Below are positions 6,942-14,445 of a stretch of DNA of 64,000 nt, in pieces (the first letter of the stretch is position 1; every line of letters starts with the position of its first letter). Origin of the DNA: Acidimicrobiaceae bacterium (GTDB lineage: Bacteria; Actinomycetota; Acidimicrobiia; Acidimicrobiales; Ilumatobacteraceae); NCBI GenBank assembly GCA_016722025.1, contig JADKGZ010000004.1, positions 124,001-188,000 on the forward strand. Direction: 5' to 3'. The notes below the pieces were generated by a model, which made no database searches, was not told where the DNA came from, and worked only from the letters and a program-made list of their open reading frames with translations. Made by a program: the position numbers and the translations under genes.

Positions 6942-8932
6942 GACGCGCCGCCGCCTTCGCCTGCTCCCTGTTGCTCATCGCAGCCTGCACCTCCGACGAC
7001 AGCACCTCCGACGACGGCAGCGATGCCGGCGGCAGCGGCACCACCGAGGCGGCGGCGGAGACCTCCCTCGCGGCGCCGGCGACAGATGCGCCCACCAGCA
7101 CTGCAGCAGCGACCACGACCACGACCATCGAGCCGGCGCAGCAGTACGCGGCCACCGTCGACGAGCTGCTCGCCATCGGCCGCCCGATCGTGCTGGCCCA
7201 CACCGCGGGCGAGGACGAGTTCCCCGCCAGCACGATGTTCGGGTTCGGCGAGAGCGTGAAGGCCGGTGTCGACATGCTCGATCTGAACGTGCAGCTCACC
7301 AAGGACGGCGTGCTGATCGTGCATCACGACGACACCCTCGATCGTGCGACGAACGGGGTGGGTGCAGTTGCCGACTTCACCTACGCCGAACTCGCTCTGT
7401 TCGACGATGCCTACTGGTTCACGAAGGACTGCGGCGCCTGCGCCGACCGACCGGCCGACGAGTACCTCTACCGCGGCATCCGCACGGGCGACGTGCCGGC
7501 GCCGGCGGGCTACACCGCCGACGACTTCAAGATCCCGACCTTCCGTGAACTTGTCGAGCGGTACCCCGACATCCCGCTCAACGTGGAGATCAAGGGCAGC
7601 GGCGATCCAGCGAAGGCGGCCGCCGACGTGCTCCTCGCCGAGCTCACCGAGCTCGGTCGCGCCAGTGCCACCGTCGTCGCCTCGTTCGATGACGAGGTCG
7701 TCAGCTACTTCCGGTCGATTGCTCCTGAGATCGAGGTCTCCCCCGGCCTCGGCGTGCTCACCGCCTACGTGCTCGACGGCACGGCGGTGCCCGACGGCAT
7801 GCGGATCCTGCAGCTGCCGCCGGAGTACAGCGGCCTGCAGGTGCTCACGCCCGAGCTCATCGCCCGTACCAAAGCCGACGGCCTTCCGATCTGGGTGTGG
7901 CCCAACGATCGCGAACTGGAGAACTACGACGCGTACCTCGCCTTCCTGCAGCAAGGCATCGAAGGGCTGAACATCAACTTCCCGGCGCAGGGTGTCGAAG
8001 CGGTGCGTGACTTCATCACGCCGGGCGCACTGATCGCCGCAGCTCCCTCCGCTGGGTGCGAGGCACCACCGGTGGCGCCGGGCGAGGCGACGTTGAACCT
8101 GTCGGTGCAGTTGGCGGGCACCTACATCCGCCACTTGCCGCCGTCGTACGACGGTGTCACTCCGCTGCCCCTCGTGCTCGGCCTGCACGGATGGTTGCAG
8201 TCGGCCCCGCTGCTGATGACACAGGCCGCCCTGCCCGCCGCGGCCGATCGGCACCGCTTCATCGCCGTTGCGCCCGACATCACCAGACCGGTGTCGCTGT
8301 GGGACACCGCGCTCGACGGCGATGACGTGGTGTGGTTCGGTGCGCTCATCGCGACGCTGCAGGACGAGCTGTGCATCGACACCAACCGCATCTATGTCAC
8401 CGGCATGTCGAACGGGGCAATGATGGCATCCACCCTCGCCTGCGTGCTCGGCAGCCGCATCGCGGCGGTGGCGCCGGTCGCCGGGGTGCAGGCGCCACAG
8501 GGCTGCGAGCCGGGTCGGGCGGTGCCGCTGTTGGCGTTCCACGGCACCGGCGACCAATATCTCTCGTTCGAGGGTGGCTACGGCCCGAAGGTGGGCGATC
8601 TCCCCACTCCCGACGGCACCGGCACACTCGCCGACGCAGGCCTCGCCGATGCCGACGATGCCATGCCCGTCGTCGACCGAGTCGAGGTGTGGGCGGCACT
8701 CAACGGTTGCGACGGAGAACTGCTGGCGACGCCGGTGGCCGACGACGTCGAGCGGCTCGTCAGCTGCGAAGCCGGCGCCACCGAGCTGTACGTCATCACG
8801 GGTGGCGGCCACACCTGGCCGGGCAGCGAGTTCGACGCCGGCATCGCCGACTTCGTCGGCCCGACGACCACCAGCATCGACGCGACGGAACTGATCTGGG
8901 AGTTCTTTCGCGAGCACCCGCTGCGCGCGTAG
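6938..8932 (+). CDS. Lipoprotein fusing a degenerate glycerophosphodiester phosphodiesterase to a PHB-depolymerase-like esterase
   Basis: The protein has 664 residues. The signal peptide ends IAAC with the lipobox cysteine at residue 17, followed by a Thr/Ala-rich linker, so it faces the outside. Residues about 75-365 are a GDPD-type TIM barrel. The usual H-R pair is HT (88-89), and the metal-binding E-x-D is DLN (115-117), while HHDDTLDRATNG is kept. Residues about 385-664 are an alpha/beta hydrolase of the polyhydroxybutyrate depolymerase/feruloyl esterase type: LHGW, nucleophile GMSNG (Ser491), HGTGDQYL and GGGHTWPG. It probably cleaves an extracellular ester, with the barrel perhaps binding rather than cutting. 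It is the last gene of the ATGA-coupled operon. Confidence 0.85.
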   Translation: MRRAAAFACSLLLIAACTSDDSTSDDGSDAGGSGTTEAAAETSLAAPATDAPTSTAAATTTTTIEPAQQYAATVDELLAIGRPIVLAHTAGEDEFPASTMFGFGESVKAGVDMLDLNVQLTKDGVLIVHHDDTLDRATNGVGAVADFTYAELALFDDAYWFTKDCGACADRPADEYLYRGIRTGDVPAPAGYTADDFKIPTFRELVERYPDIPLNVEIKGSGDPAKAAADVLLAELTELGRASATVVASFDDEVVSYFRSIAPEIEVSPGLGVLTAYVLDGTAVPDGMRILQLPPEYSGLQVLTPELIARTKADGLPIWVWPNDRELENYDAYLAFLQQGIEGLNINFPAQGVEAVRDFITPGALIAAAPSAGCEAPPVAPGEATLNLSVQLAGTYIRHLPPSYDGVTPLPLVLGLHGWLQSAPLLMTQAALPAAADRHRFIAVAPDITRPVSLWDTALDGDDVVWFGALIATLQDELCIDTNRIYVTGMSNGAMMASTLACVLGSRIAAVAPVAGVQAPQGCEPGRAVPLLAFHGTGDQYLSFEGGYGPKVGDLPTPDGTGTLADAGLADADDAMPVVDRVEVWAALNGCDGELLATPVADDVERLVSCEAGATELYVITGGGHTWPGSEFDAGIADFVGPTTTSIDATELIWEFFREHPLRA

Positions 8933-8940
8933 CCATCGTC

Positions 8941-8955
8941 GGCGGCACTGCCGCC
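8941..8955. terminator. GC palindrome between convergent genes
   Basis: GGCGGCA (8941-8947) and TGCCGCC (8949-8955) are perfect inverted repeats around one base, able to form a 5-bp hairpin. The element fills the 25-base gap between the esterase fusion (+) and the SRPBCC gene (-). There is no T-run. Confidence 0.35.
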
Positions 8956-8957
8956 TG

Positions 8958-9410
8958 TCACACGGCTGCCGCGAGGCCTTCGAGTGTGGTCTCCATGTTC
9001 GCCCGGTTGTGGCTGGCGCGATCCTTCACCCCCAGCGCCAACCCGGTCAGCTTGGCGATGATCGAGTTGCGGTGGTCGTCCCAGAAGTGGGTGACGGTGG
9101 TGCCGGCATCGGTCGCGGTCATCGAGAAGCCCCAGCCCGCCACCTTCATGCCGGCCGCGGTGACGTCGAACGCGAACTGCTTGCCCGGCGTCGCTGCGGT
9201 CACCGTGCTGATGGTCTTCCACTTCTTCTTGCCGAGTGCGTTGGTGCCTTGGAACTTGGCACCGACGGCCGCGCCGGTGGCCCCTTTGATCCACTTGCCA
9301 CCGGTGTTCTCCGGCGACCACTCCCCCATGCGGGGCAGGTCGCTGACCAGCGCGTACACCTGCTCCGGAGTCGCAGCGATGGTGCGGGTGACTTCGATCT
9401 GATGGCTCAT
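8958..9410 (-). CDS. SRPBCC-family (START-like) protein
   Basis: The protein has 150 residues and the polyketide-cyclase/START-like fold. The N-terminal strand and first helix read IEVTRTIAATPEQVYALVSD, followed by the conserved MGEWSPE, and a long C-terminal helix ends the chain. These proteins form a deep hydrophobic pocket for lipid or polyketide-like ligands in the cytoplasm, and the specific ligand cannot be deduced. It lies 4 bases downstream of cofE on the same strand, so the two may be co-transcribed, although no functional link to F420 is established. Confidence 0.85.
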   Translation of the reverse strand: MSHQIEVTRTIAATPEQVYALVSDLPRMGEWSPENTGGKWIKGATGAAVGAKFQGTNALGKKKWKTISTVTAATPGKQFAFDVTAAGMKVAGWGFSMTATDAGTTVTHFWDDHRNSIIAKLTGLALGVKDRASHNRANMETTLEGLAAAV

Positions 9411-9414
9411 CGCG

Positions 9415-10167
9415 CTATCTGAACAGATCGCGGGACTGGTCGCGCAACACCGGCGCGATCGTCGCCGTGTCGTCTTGGGCCCACTGGTACCCGCGGATGA
9501 CCGCGACCGGCACGCGCGACAGGTTGCCCTTCACCAGTTCTGCGGCACCTGCCAGCTCGTCGGCCGTGCACAGCGCCTGCACCATGAACTCGTGACCGTG
9601 CGGATCCACTTGGCCGATGTAGCTGAGGATGGGCTGCATGCCGGCGATGCCGATGGCGATGTCGGTCTGGCCCTCGCGCCACGCGCGCCCGAAGGTGTCG
9701 GAGATGATGACCGCCGCGTTCACCCCTGCTGCCACGAACCCGGCGCGGATGCGCCGAGCGGAGTCGTCGGAGTCGAGCGGCAGCAGCACCGCCCTGCCGT
9801 GAGCGCCCGACGACGACTGGTCGACGCCGCTGTTCGCGCAGACGAAGCCATGATGCGTCTCGGTGATGAGGATGGGGCCGATCTGGCGCACCACCCGCTT
9901 CGACTCGCGCAGCACGATCTCGGTGACCGCTGGGTCCTTGCCCCACTGCGCCGACCACTCGAGTGCGAACTGCGAGGGCACGATCTCGGCCAGCTCCACG
10001 GTGCGGCCTTCGGCCTTGGAGACGATCTTGGAAGTGACGACGACGACGTCGCCATCCTTCAACGCCTGGCCGCCTTCAGTTGCGGCGCGCAGGATGGAAC
10101 CGGCCAGATCGGCCCCTGGTTCGATCTCCGGCAGACCACCGACGCCGAAGATCTGCAGCGACGTCAC
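9415..10167 (-). CDS. cofE: Coenzyme F420-0:L-glutamate ligase
   Basis: The protein has 250 residues from a GTG start (10167) that overlaps the stop of the upstream hydrolase (GTGA). CofE adds L-glutamates to F420-0 with GTP. Recognisable segments are VVVTSKIVSKAEGR near residue 45, ITETHHGFVCANSGVDQSN-like sequence (here with QSS), the LLPLDSD segment and the ISDTFGRAWREGQTDIAIG block. Mycobacterial FbiB carries an additional C-terminal flavin-binding nitroreductase-like domain; it is absent here, so this is the short, stand-alone form. CofD is encoded 35 kb away. Confidence 0.92.
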   Translation of the reverse strand: MTSLQIFGVGGLPEIEPGADLAGSILRAATEGGQALKDGDVVVVTSKIVSKAEGRTVELAEIVPSQFALEWSAQWGKDPAVTEIVLRESKRVVRQIGPILITETHHGFVCANSGVDQSSSGAHGRAVLLPLDSDDSARRIRAGFVAAGVNAAVIISDTFGRAWREGQTDIAIGIAGMQPILSYIGQVDPHGHEFMVQALCTADELAGAAELVKGNLSRVPVAVIRGYQWAQDDTATIAPVLRDQSRDLFR

Positions 10168-10949
10168 GCGGGCAACCCGGCAAGGAAGTCGAGGATGGCG
10201 GCGTTCACCGGCTCCGGGTTGGTGAGGTTGGCCGCGTGCGCGCCGGCGACCTTCACCACGCCGCCGCAACCGACCAGGTCGTGCGCCATCTCTTCGGCGT
10301 GCTCCATCGTGATCGCGGTGTCTTCGGTGCCGTGCACCACCAGCGCCGGGCAGGTGATCTCGCCCAGCCGGCCGCTGACGTCGTCGCGCGTGAGCAGGCA
10401 GCGGGCCGGCTCGGCCATCAGTTCCTTCGCCCGTGCCTGCCACTTGGCCACCCACTTCGGATTCTCGGCCGGATCGTCGATGATGATGGCGGCTACCGCA
10501 GCGGCGAGATCGTCGACCGGCCCTACCGCCAGCCACATGTCGACCATGCCTTGGTTCGCCGCCAGCGTCTCGGGTGGGTCGAGCGCCGCACCCGAGTCGA
10601 GCAGGATGAGCGCCCGCACTCGCTGCGGAGCGGTGAGTGCGACGCGCAACGAGAGGTAACCACCTTGGCTCATCCCGCCGACGACGGCGCGGTCGATGCC
10701 CAGGTGGTCGAGCACGCCGAGGCAGTCGGCTGCAGAATCCCAGTACGTGAACGGCTTGCCGTCGAACTCGGTGAGCCCGAAGCCGCGCTCGTCCCACGTG
10801 ATCACGCGGTAGCCGTCGCGCAGAGCAGCCACCTGGTGCACGAACATCTCGTGATCCATCAGGAAGCCGTGCCCGAGGATGACCGCCGGTCCCTCGCCAC
10901 CAGTGTCCTCGAAGTAGATCTGCTGGCCGTTGATCGCTGCGTGAGGCAT
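10164..10949 (-). CDS. Alpha/beta hydrolase
   Basis: The protein has 261 residues. Motifs are HGFLMDHEMF (oxyanion region), the nucleophile elbow GGMSQGG, an acid-containing strand followed by HGTEDTAIT, and a C-terminal histidine in VAGAHAANLTNP. It resembles haloalkane dehalogenase or lactonase-like hydrolases, but the substrate is not clear. The start at 10949 is supported by TACGTT 6 bases upstream, as in other leaderless genes of this window. Its stop overlaps the cofE start, so cofE translation is coupled to this gene. Confidence 0.85.
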   Translation of the reverse strand: MPHAAINGQQIYFEDTGGEGPAVILGHGFLMDHEMFVHQVAALRDGYRVITWDERGFGLTEFDGKPFTYWDSAADCLGVLDHLGIDRAVVGGMSQGGYLSLRVALTAPQRVRALILLDSGAALDPPETLAANQGMVDMWLAVGPVDDLAAAVAAIIIDDPAENPKWVAKWQARAKELMAEPARCLLTRDDVSGRLGEITCPALVVHGTEDTAITMEHAEEMAHDLVGCGGVVKVAGAHAANLTNPEPVNAAILDFLAGLPA

Positions 10950-10955
10950 GGGCTG

Positions 10956-10961
10956 AACGTA
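10956..10961 (-). promoter_or_regulatory. -10 element TACGTT of the hydrolase-cofE unit
   Basis: TACGTT on the minus strand ends 6 bases before the ATG at 10949, with no Shine-Dalgarno sequence between; this is consistent with a leaderless transcript. Confidence 0.4.
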
Positions 10962-11036
10962 GCACCGTGCCTTCGCCCAGCAGACCCCGGTAGCACCCGG
11001 CCCGAACCGGAACAACGAGCTCCGGCGACAGATCCG

Positions 11037-11042
11037 TAGAGT
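11037..11042 (+). promoter_or_regulatory. -10 element TAGAGT of menB
   Basis: TAGAGT ends 7 bases before the ATG at 11050. If it is the -10, an upstream GTG at 11041 would lie inside the promoter, so this site decides the start codon in favour of 11050. Confidence 0.45.
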
Positions 11043-11049
11043 GACGCCC

Positions 11050-11949
11050 ATGGTCTCCGAGATCTTCGACCCCGCTGCGTGGCGCCAGGTACCTGGCTTC
11101 GACTTCGACGACATCACGTATCACCGCAGCGTGGAACACGGCACCGTCCGCATCGCCTTCAATCGGCCGGAGGTGCGCAACGCGTTCCGCCCGCGCACGG
11201 TCGACCAGCTCTACACCGCGCTCGACCATGCGCGCATGAGCACCGACGTCGGCTGCGTGTTGCTCACCGGCAACGGGCCTTCCCCGAAAGACGGCGGCTG
11301 GGCGTTCTGCAGCGGTGGCGACCAGCGCATCCGCGGCAAGGACGGCTACAAGTACGCCGAGGGCGAGACGGCCGACTCGATCGAGCCCGGGCGTGCCGGC
11401 CGGCTGCACATCCTGGAGGTGCAGCGCCTCATCCGCTTCATGCCGAAGGTGGTCATCTGTGTGGTTCCCGGCTGGGCCGCCGGCGGCGGCCACAGCCTGC
11501 ACGTGGTGGCCGACCTCACGCTCGCCAGCACCGAACACGCTCGGTTCAAGCAGACCGACGCCGACGTCGCCAGCTTCGACGGTGGCTTCGGCAGCGCCTA
11601 CCTGGCCCGCCAGGTGGGCCAGAAGTTCGCCCGCGAGATCTTCTTCCTCGGCCGCGAGTACACCGCCGACGATGCCTACCGGATGGGCATGGTCAACGCC
11701 TCCGTGCCACACGCCGAGCTGGAGGCCACGGCGCTGCAATGGGCGAAGGAGATCAACGGCAAGAGCCCCACCGCGCAGCGAATGCTGAAGTTCAGCTTCA
11801 ACCTGATCGACGACGGCCTGGTCGGCCAGCAGGTGTTCGCCGGCGAGGCCACCCGACTTGCCTATGCCAGCGATGAGGCCCAGGAGGGGCGCAACTCGTT
11901 CCTCGAGAAGCGCGACCCCGACTGGAGCCCGTACCCCTGGCACTACTGA
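11050..11949 (+). CDS. menB: 1,4-dihydroxy-2-naphthoyl-CoA synthase
   Basis: The protein has 299 residues. MenB closes the second ring in menaquinone synthesis, turning o-succinylbenzoyl-CoA into 1,4-dihydroxy-2-naphthoyl-CoA. The crotonase fold is clear: IAFNRPEVRNAFRPRTVDQL, the acyl-CoA pocket WAFCSGGDQRIRGKDGYKY, the oxyanion segment AAGGGHSLHVVADLTLAS, and the MenB-specific DADVASFDGGFGSAYLARQ and C-terminal EKRDPDWSPYPWHY. No other men gene is adjacent. The start at 11050 is preferred over GTG 11041 because of the promoter spacing. Confidence 0.93.
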   Translation: MVSEIFDPAAWRQVPGFDFDDITYHRSVEHGTVRIAFNRPEVRNAFRPRTVDQLYTALDHARMSTDVGCVLLTGNGPSPKDGGWAFCSGGDQRIRGKDGYKYAEGETADSIEPGRAGRLHILEVQRLIRFMPKVVICVVPGWAAGGGHSLHVVADLTLASTEHARFKQTDADVASFDGGFGSAYLARQVGQKFAREIFFLGREYTADDAYRMGMVNASVPHAELEATALQWAKEINGKSPTAQRMLKFSFNLIDDGLVGQQVFAGEATRLAYASDEAQEGRNSFLEKRDPDWSPYPWHY

Positions 11950-11978
11950 TCGACCGTGAGCATGATCCACCGTGACGC

Positions 11979-12779
11979 ATGATCCTCATCGATGATCCCG
12001 ACGACCCGCGCGTGGCGCCGTTCCGGCTGAACGAGCGGGGCCTGGCCAACCGCGCGCAACGTCGAGACGACGGCGGTGACGACGGCTTGTTCATGGCCGA
12101 AGGTGACCTCGTCGTCGAGCGGGCACTCGCTGCCGGATGCGTGCCCGTGCTGGTGCTGGTGGATGCACAGCGGCCACCGGCGATCGCGCAGCGGCTGGCC
12201 GAGTTCGGGCCGGTGTTCGCCGGTGGCGACCGGCTGCGGGCGGCGGTCACCAAGCTGGGCATGCCGTACACGGTGGTCGCGCTCTTCCGGCGGCCGGCCC
12301 GTACTGCGGTCGACCGGCTCGCCGCGCGCTCCAACCGACTGGTGCTCGCCGAGGCGATCGACAACCCGGTCAACATCGGCAGCATCGTGCGCAACGCATT
12401 GGCACTCGGCTGGGACGGCCTGATCGTCGACAGCACCAGTGGCGACCCTCTCGCTCGACGCGCAATGCGAGTGAGCATGGGCAATTCGCTGCACCTTCCA
12501 CACGCGCGCACCGACGATCTGCCCGGGCTCGTCGGCGAGCTCGCCGCAGCGGGGGTGGTGGTGTGCGCGCTCACCCCGGCCCACGACGCGATACCGCTCG
12601 ACGAGATCACGCCCGCCCCACGGATGGCCGTGCTCGTCGGTTGCGAGCGCGCAGGGCTGTCCGCGGCAGCCATGGCTGCGGCCACTCATCGAGTGAGCAT
12701 CCCCATGCACGACGGAGTCGACTCGCTCAACGTCGCGGCAGCGACCGCAATCGCCTGCTGGCAGTTCCGCCGGCGGTAA
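11979..12779 (+). CDS. SpoU/TrmH-family RNA 2'-O-methyltransferase
   Basis: The protein has 266 residues. The SPOUT trefoil-knot domain fills the C-terminal part with the three family motifs: NPVNIGSIVRNALALG, VLVGCERAGLS and IPMHDGVDSLNVAAATAIA. The N-terminal part (LFMAEGDLVVERAL) is the substrate-binding SpoU-substrate-bind-like domain. It methylates a ribose in rRNA or tRNA using S-adenosylmethionine; the target nucleotide cannot be told from sequence. It starts 29 bases after menB and may be read through from it. Confidence 0.88.
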   Translation: MILIDDPDDPRVAPFRLNERGLANRAQRRDDGGDDGLFMAEGDLVVERALAAGCVPVLVLVDAQRPPAIAQRLAEFGPVFAGGDRLRAAVTKLGMPYTVVALFRRPARTAVDRLAARSNRLVLAEAIDNPVNIGSIVRNALALGWDGLIVDSTSGDPLARRAMRVSMGNSLHLPHARTDDLPGLVGELAAAGVVVCALTPAHDAIPLDEITPAPRMAVLVGCERAGLSAAAMAAATHRVSIPMHDGVDSLNVAAATAIACWQFRRR

Positions 12780-12797
12780 CGGTCGCGGAGGTGCCGT

Positions 12798-13226
12798 TCA
12801 GGCGGGTCGGGCGCTGCTGATCGGCAAGCCGGTGTCGTTGCGCAGGTGCTCGGCAGCGGGCACGAAGTAGCCCATCAGCGCATCGCGAATCGGCCCTGGT
12901 TGCGTCACCCGCTCGACCGCCGCCGCCATGTGCAACAGCCAGTGATCGCGCTCGGCGGGGCCCACGTGGAAGGGCATGTGCCGCATGCGCAACTTGGGGT
13001 GGCCGCGCTCGTCCATGTAGGTGGTGGGGCCGCCCCAGTACTGCGCGAGGAACAGCGTCAGCCGGTGCCGGGCGCCGTGCAGGTCGTCGGCCGGGTACAG
13101 CGGCAAGAGCACCGCATCGGTGACGATGCCCTCGTAGAACGCATCGACCAGCGAGACGAAGAACGGCATTCCGCCGGCCGCCTCGTAGAGGGTGGTCTCG
13201 AGTTCGCTGCTGGGATCGCCGGCCAT
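12798..13226 (-). CDS. glbO: Group II truncated hemoglobin (trHbO)
   Basis: The protein has 142 residues and a two-on-two globin fold. The run QYWGGPTTYMDERGHPKLRM is diagnostic for trHbO, with the proximal haem histidine in LRMRHMPF (His83) and the conserved tryptophan G8 at about 96. Tyrosines fall at the expected B10 (about 31) and CD1 (about 44) positions. Proteins of this group bind O2, NO and peroxide and are thought to protect against oxidative or nitrosative stress. TAGAGT ends 7 bases before the ATG on the minus strand, pointing to a leaderless message. Confidence 0.92.
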   Translation of the reverse strand: MAGDPSSELETTLYEAAGGMPFFVSLVDAFYEGIVTDAVLLPLYPADDLHGARHRLTLFLAQYWGGPTTYMDERGHPKLRMRHMPFHVGPAERDHWLLHMAAAVERVTQPGPIRDALMGYFVPAAEHLRNDTGLPISSARPA

Positions 13227-13233
13227 GCCTGGC

Positions 13234-13239
13234 ACTCTA
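13234..13239 (-). promoter_or_regulatory. -10 element TAGAGT of the hemoglobin gene
   Basis: TAGAGT on the minus strand ends 7 bases before the ATG at 13226. It lies within the short gap after the 66-residue gene, so the globin can be transcribed independently. Confidence 0.4.
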
Positions 13240-13272
13240 CGAGCAGCGCTGCGGGCACCCGCAGTTCGCGTC

Positions 13273-13473
13273 TCAGACGCTGCTGGGGTCGAACACGCGC
13301 ACGTCGCCGAGGTCGCTGAGGCGCACCACGAACGGGGTGCTGCCGTCGCAACCATCGAGGATCACCGCGTCGCCACTGGCCAACAGCACGAGTGCCGATG
13401 CCGCCTCGCCGTTGATCTCGATCTCGATCACATCTCCGGTACGCAACCGGGTTGCTGTCATTGTCGTTGTCAT
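13273..13473 (-). CDS. Small hypothetical protein, 66 residues
   Basis: The start at 13473 has a strong ribosome-binding site AGGAG 7 bases upstream, which is unusual in this window where many genes lack one. The protein reads as a compact all-beta fold: TRLRTGDVIEIEIN, SALVLLASGDAVILDG and PFVVRLSDLGDVRVFD. I see no signal peptide, cysteine motif or helix-turn-helix. It sits between the hemoglobin and a crotonase on the same strand and might be co-transcribed with either. I do not recognise a family; an SH3-like or translation-factor-like small barrel is possible. Confidence 0.6.
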   Translation of the reverse strand: MTTTMTATRLRTGDVIEIEINGEAASALVLLASGDAVILDGCDGSTPFVVRLSDLGDVRVFDPSSV

Positions 13474-13501
13474 CACTGTGCTCCTGGCGCTGCTGGTTGT
13501 C

Positions 13502-13523
13502 GGGCGGCGAGAGCCCGCCGCCC
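13502..13523 (-). terminator. GC-rich hairpin between crotonase and the 66-residue gene
   Basis: GGGCGGC (13502-13508) and GCCGCCC (13517-13523) form a 7-bp G/C-only stem with an 8-base loop, 40 bases past the crotonase stop on the minus strand. It could end that transcript or stabilise a processed message. Confidence 0.35.
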
Positions 13524-13562
13524 CGCCACCAGCAAGTTGATCGGCACCGAGCGTGATCAGCT

Positions 13563-14423
13563 TTACGAAAACTTTGGAGTTTCGTGAGAGGGGAAGATGT
13601 CGGGCAGATCCGCGCTGACGGTGTCGGGGAACTGCGCCGGCCGCTTCTCGAGGAAGCTGAGCACCCCTTCGCGAGCATCGCCACTGCGGCCGCGGGCGAG
13701 GATGCCTCGCGAGTCGACCTTGTGCGCCTCCATCGGATGCGCAGCACCCAGCATGCGCCACAACATCTGACGCGTGAGCGCAATGCTGACCGGTGCCGTG
13801 TTGGCCGCGATCTCGGCGGCGATGGCGCGGGCCGCGGGAAGCAGCTCGTCGGCTGCATGCACGCTGCGCACCAGCCGGCCGGCCAACGCCTCACCGGCCG
13901 GGAACACGCGACCCGAGTAGCACCACTCCGCCGCCTGGCTGATACCCACCAGGCGCGGCAGGAACCACGACGAACACGCTTCGGGAACGATGCCGCGGCG
14001 CGCGAAGACGAAGCCGAACTTGGCATGCTCGCTGGCCAGTCGGATGTCCATCGGCAGCGTCATCGTCACGCCGACGCCCACCGCGGCGCCGTTGATGGCA
14101 CCGATCACCGGCTTGGTGCACTCGAAGATGCGCAGCGACACCAACCCGCCTCCATCGCGCGGCACGCCCACATCGGTCTGCTCATCGCTCCCGCCGCGGC
14201 TGAACGTCTCGCCTCCTCCCGAAAGGTCGGCGCCGGCGCAGAACCCGCGGCCGGCGCCGGTGACGATCACCACGCGCACGTCGTCATCGGCATCGACCCG
14301 GTCGAATGCGTCGATCACCTCGCGCATCATCGTGTTGGTGAACGCGTTCAGCTGCTCCGGCCGGTTCAGCGTGATGGTTGCGATGTGGTCGGCAACCTCG
14401 TAGACGATCTGTGTGTAGTCCAT
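13563..14423 (-). CDS. Enoyl-CoA hydratase/isomerase (crotonase) family protein
   Basis: The protein has 286 residues with crotonase motifs: ITLNRPEQLNAFTNTMM, GAGRGFCAGADLSGGG and AVGVGVTMTLPMDIRLAS. The second acidic position is kept in FARRGIVPEACSSW, whereas the first (usually Glu after the glycine-rich turn) is threonine. This pattern is common in a large actinobacterial subgroup of crotonases annotated as enoyl-CoA hydratases of lipid or sterol catabolism. The substrate is an acyl-CoA of unknown structure. It stands alone between ftsX and the 66-residue gene on the same strand. Confidence 0.88.
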   Translation of the reverse strand: MDYTQIVYEVADHIATITLNRPEQLNAFTNTMMREVIDAFDRVDADDDVRVVIVTGAGRGFCAGADLSGGGETFSRGGSDEQTDVGVPRDGGGLVSLRIFECTKPVIGAINGAAVGVGVTMTLPMDIRLASEHAKFGFVFARRGIVPEACSSWFLPRLVGISQAAEWCYSGRVFPAGEALAGRLVRSVHAADELLPAARAIAAEIAANTAPVSIALTRQMLWRMLGAAHPMEAHKVDSRGILARGRSGDAREGVLSFLEKRPAQFPDTVSADLPDIFPSHETPKFS

Positions 14424-14445
14424 GGACGGACCCTAGGCAATTGCC

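Noticed and set aside
11041..11049. GTG at 11041 as the menB start
   Set aside because: It overlaps the TAGAGT element whose spacing fits the ATG at 11050, and the extra three residues are not conserved-looking.
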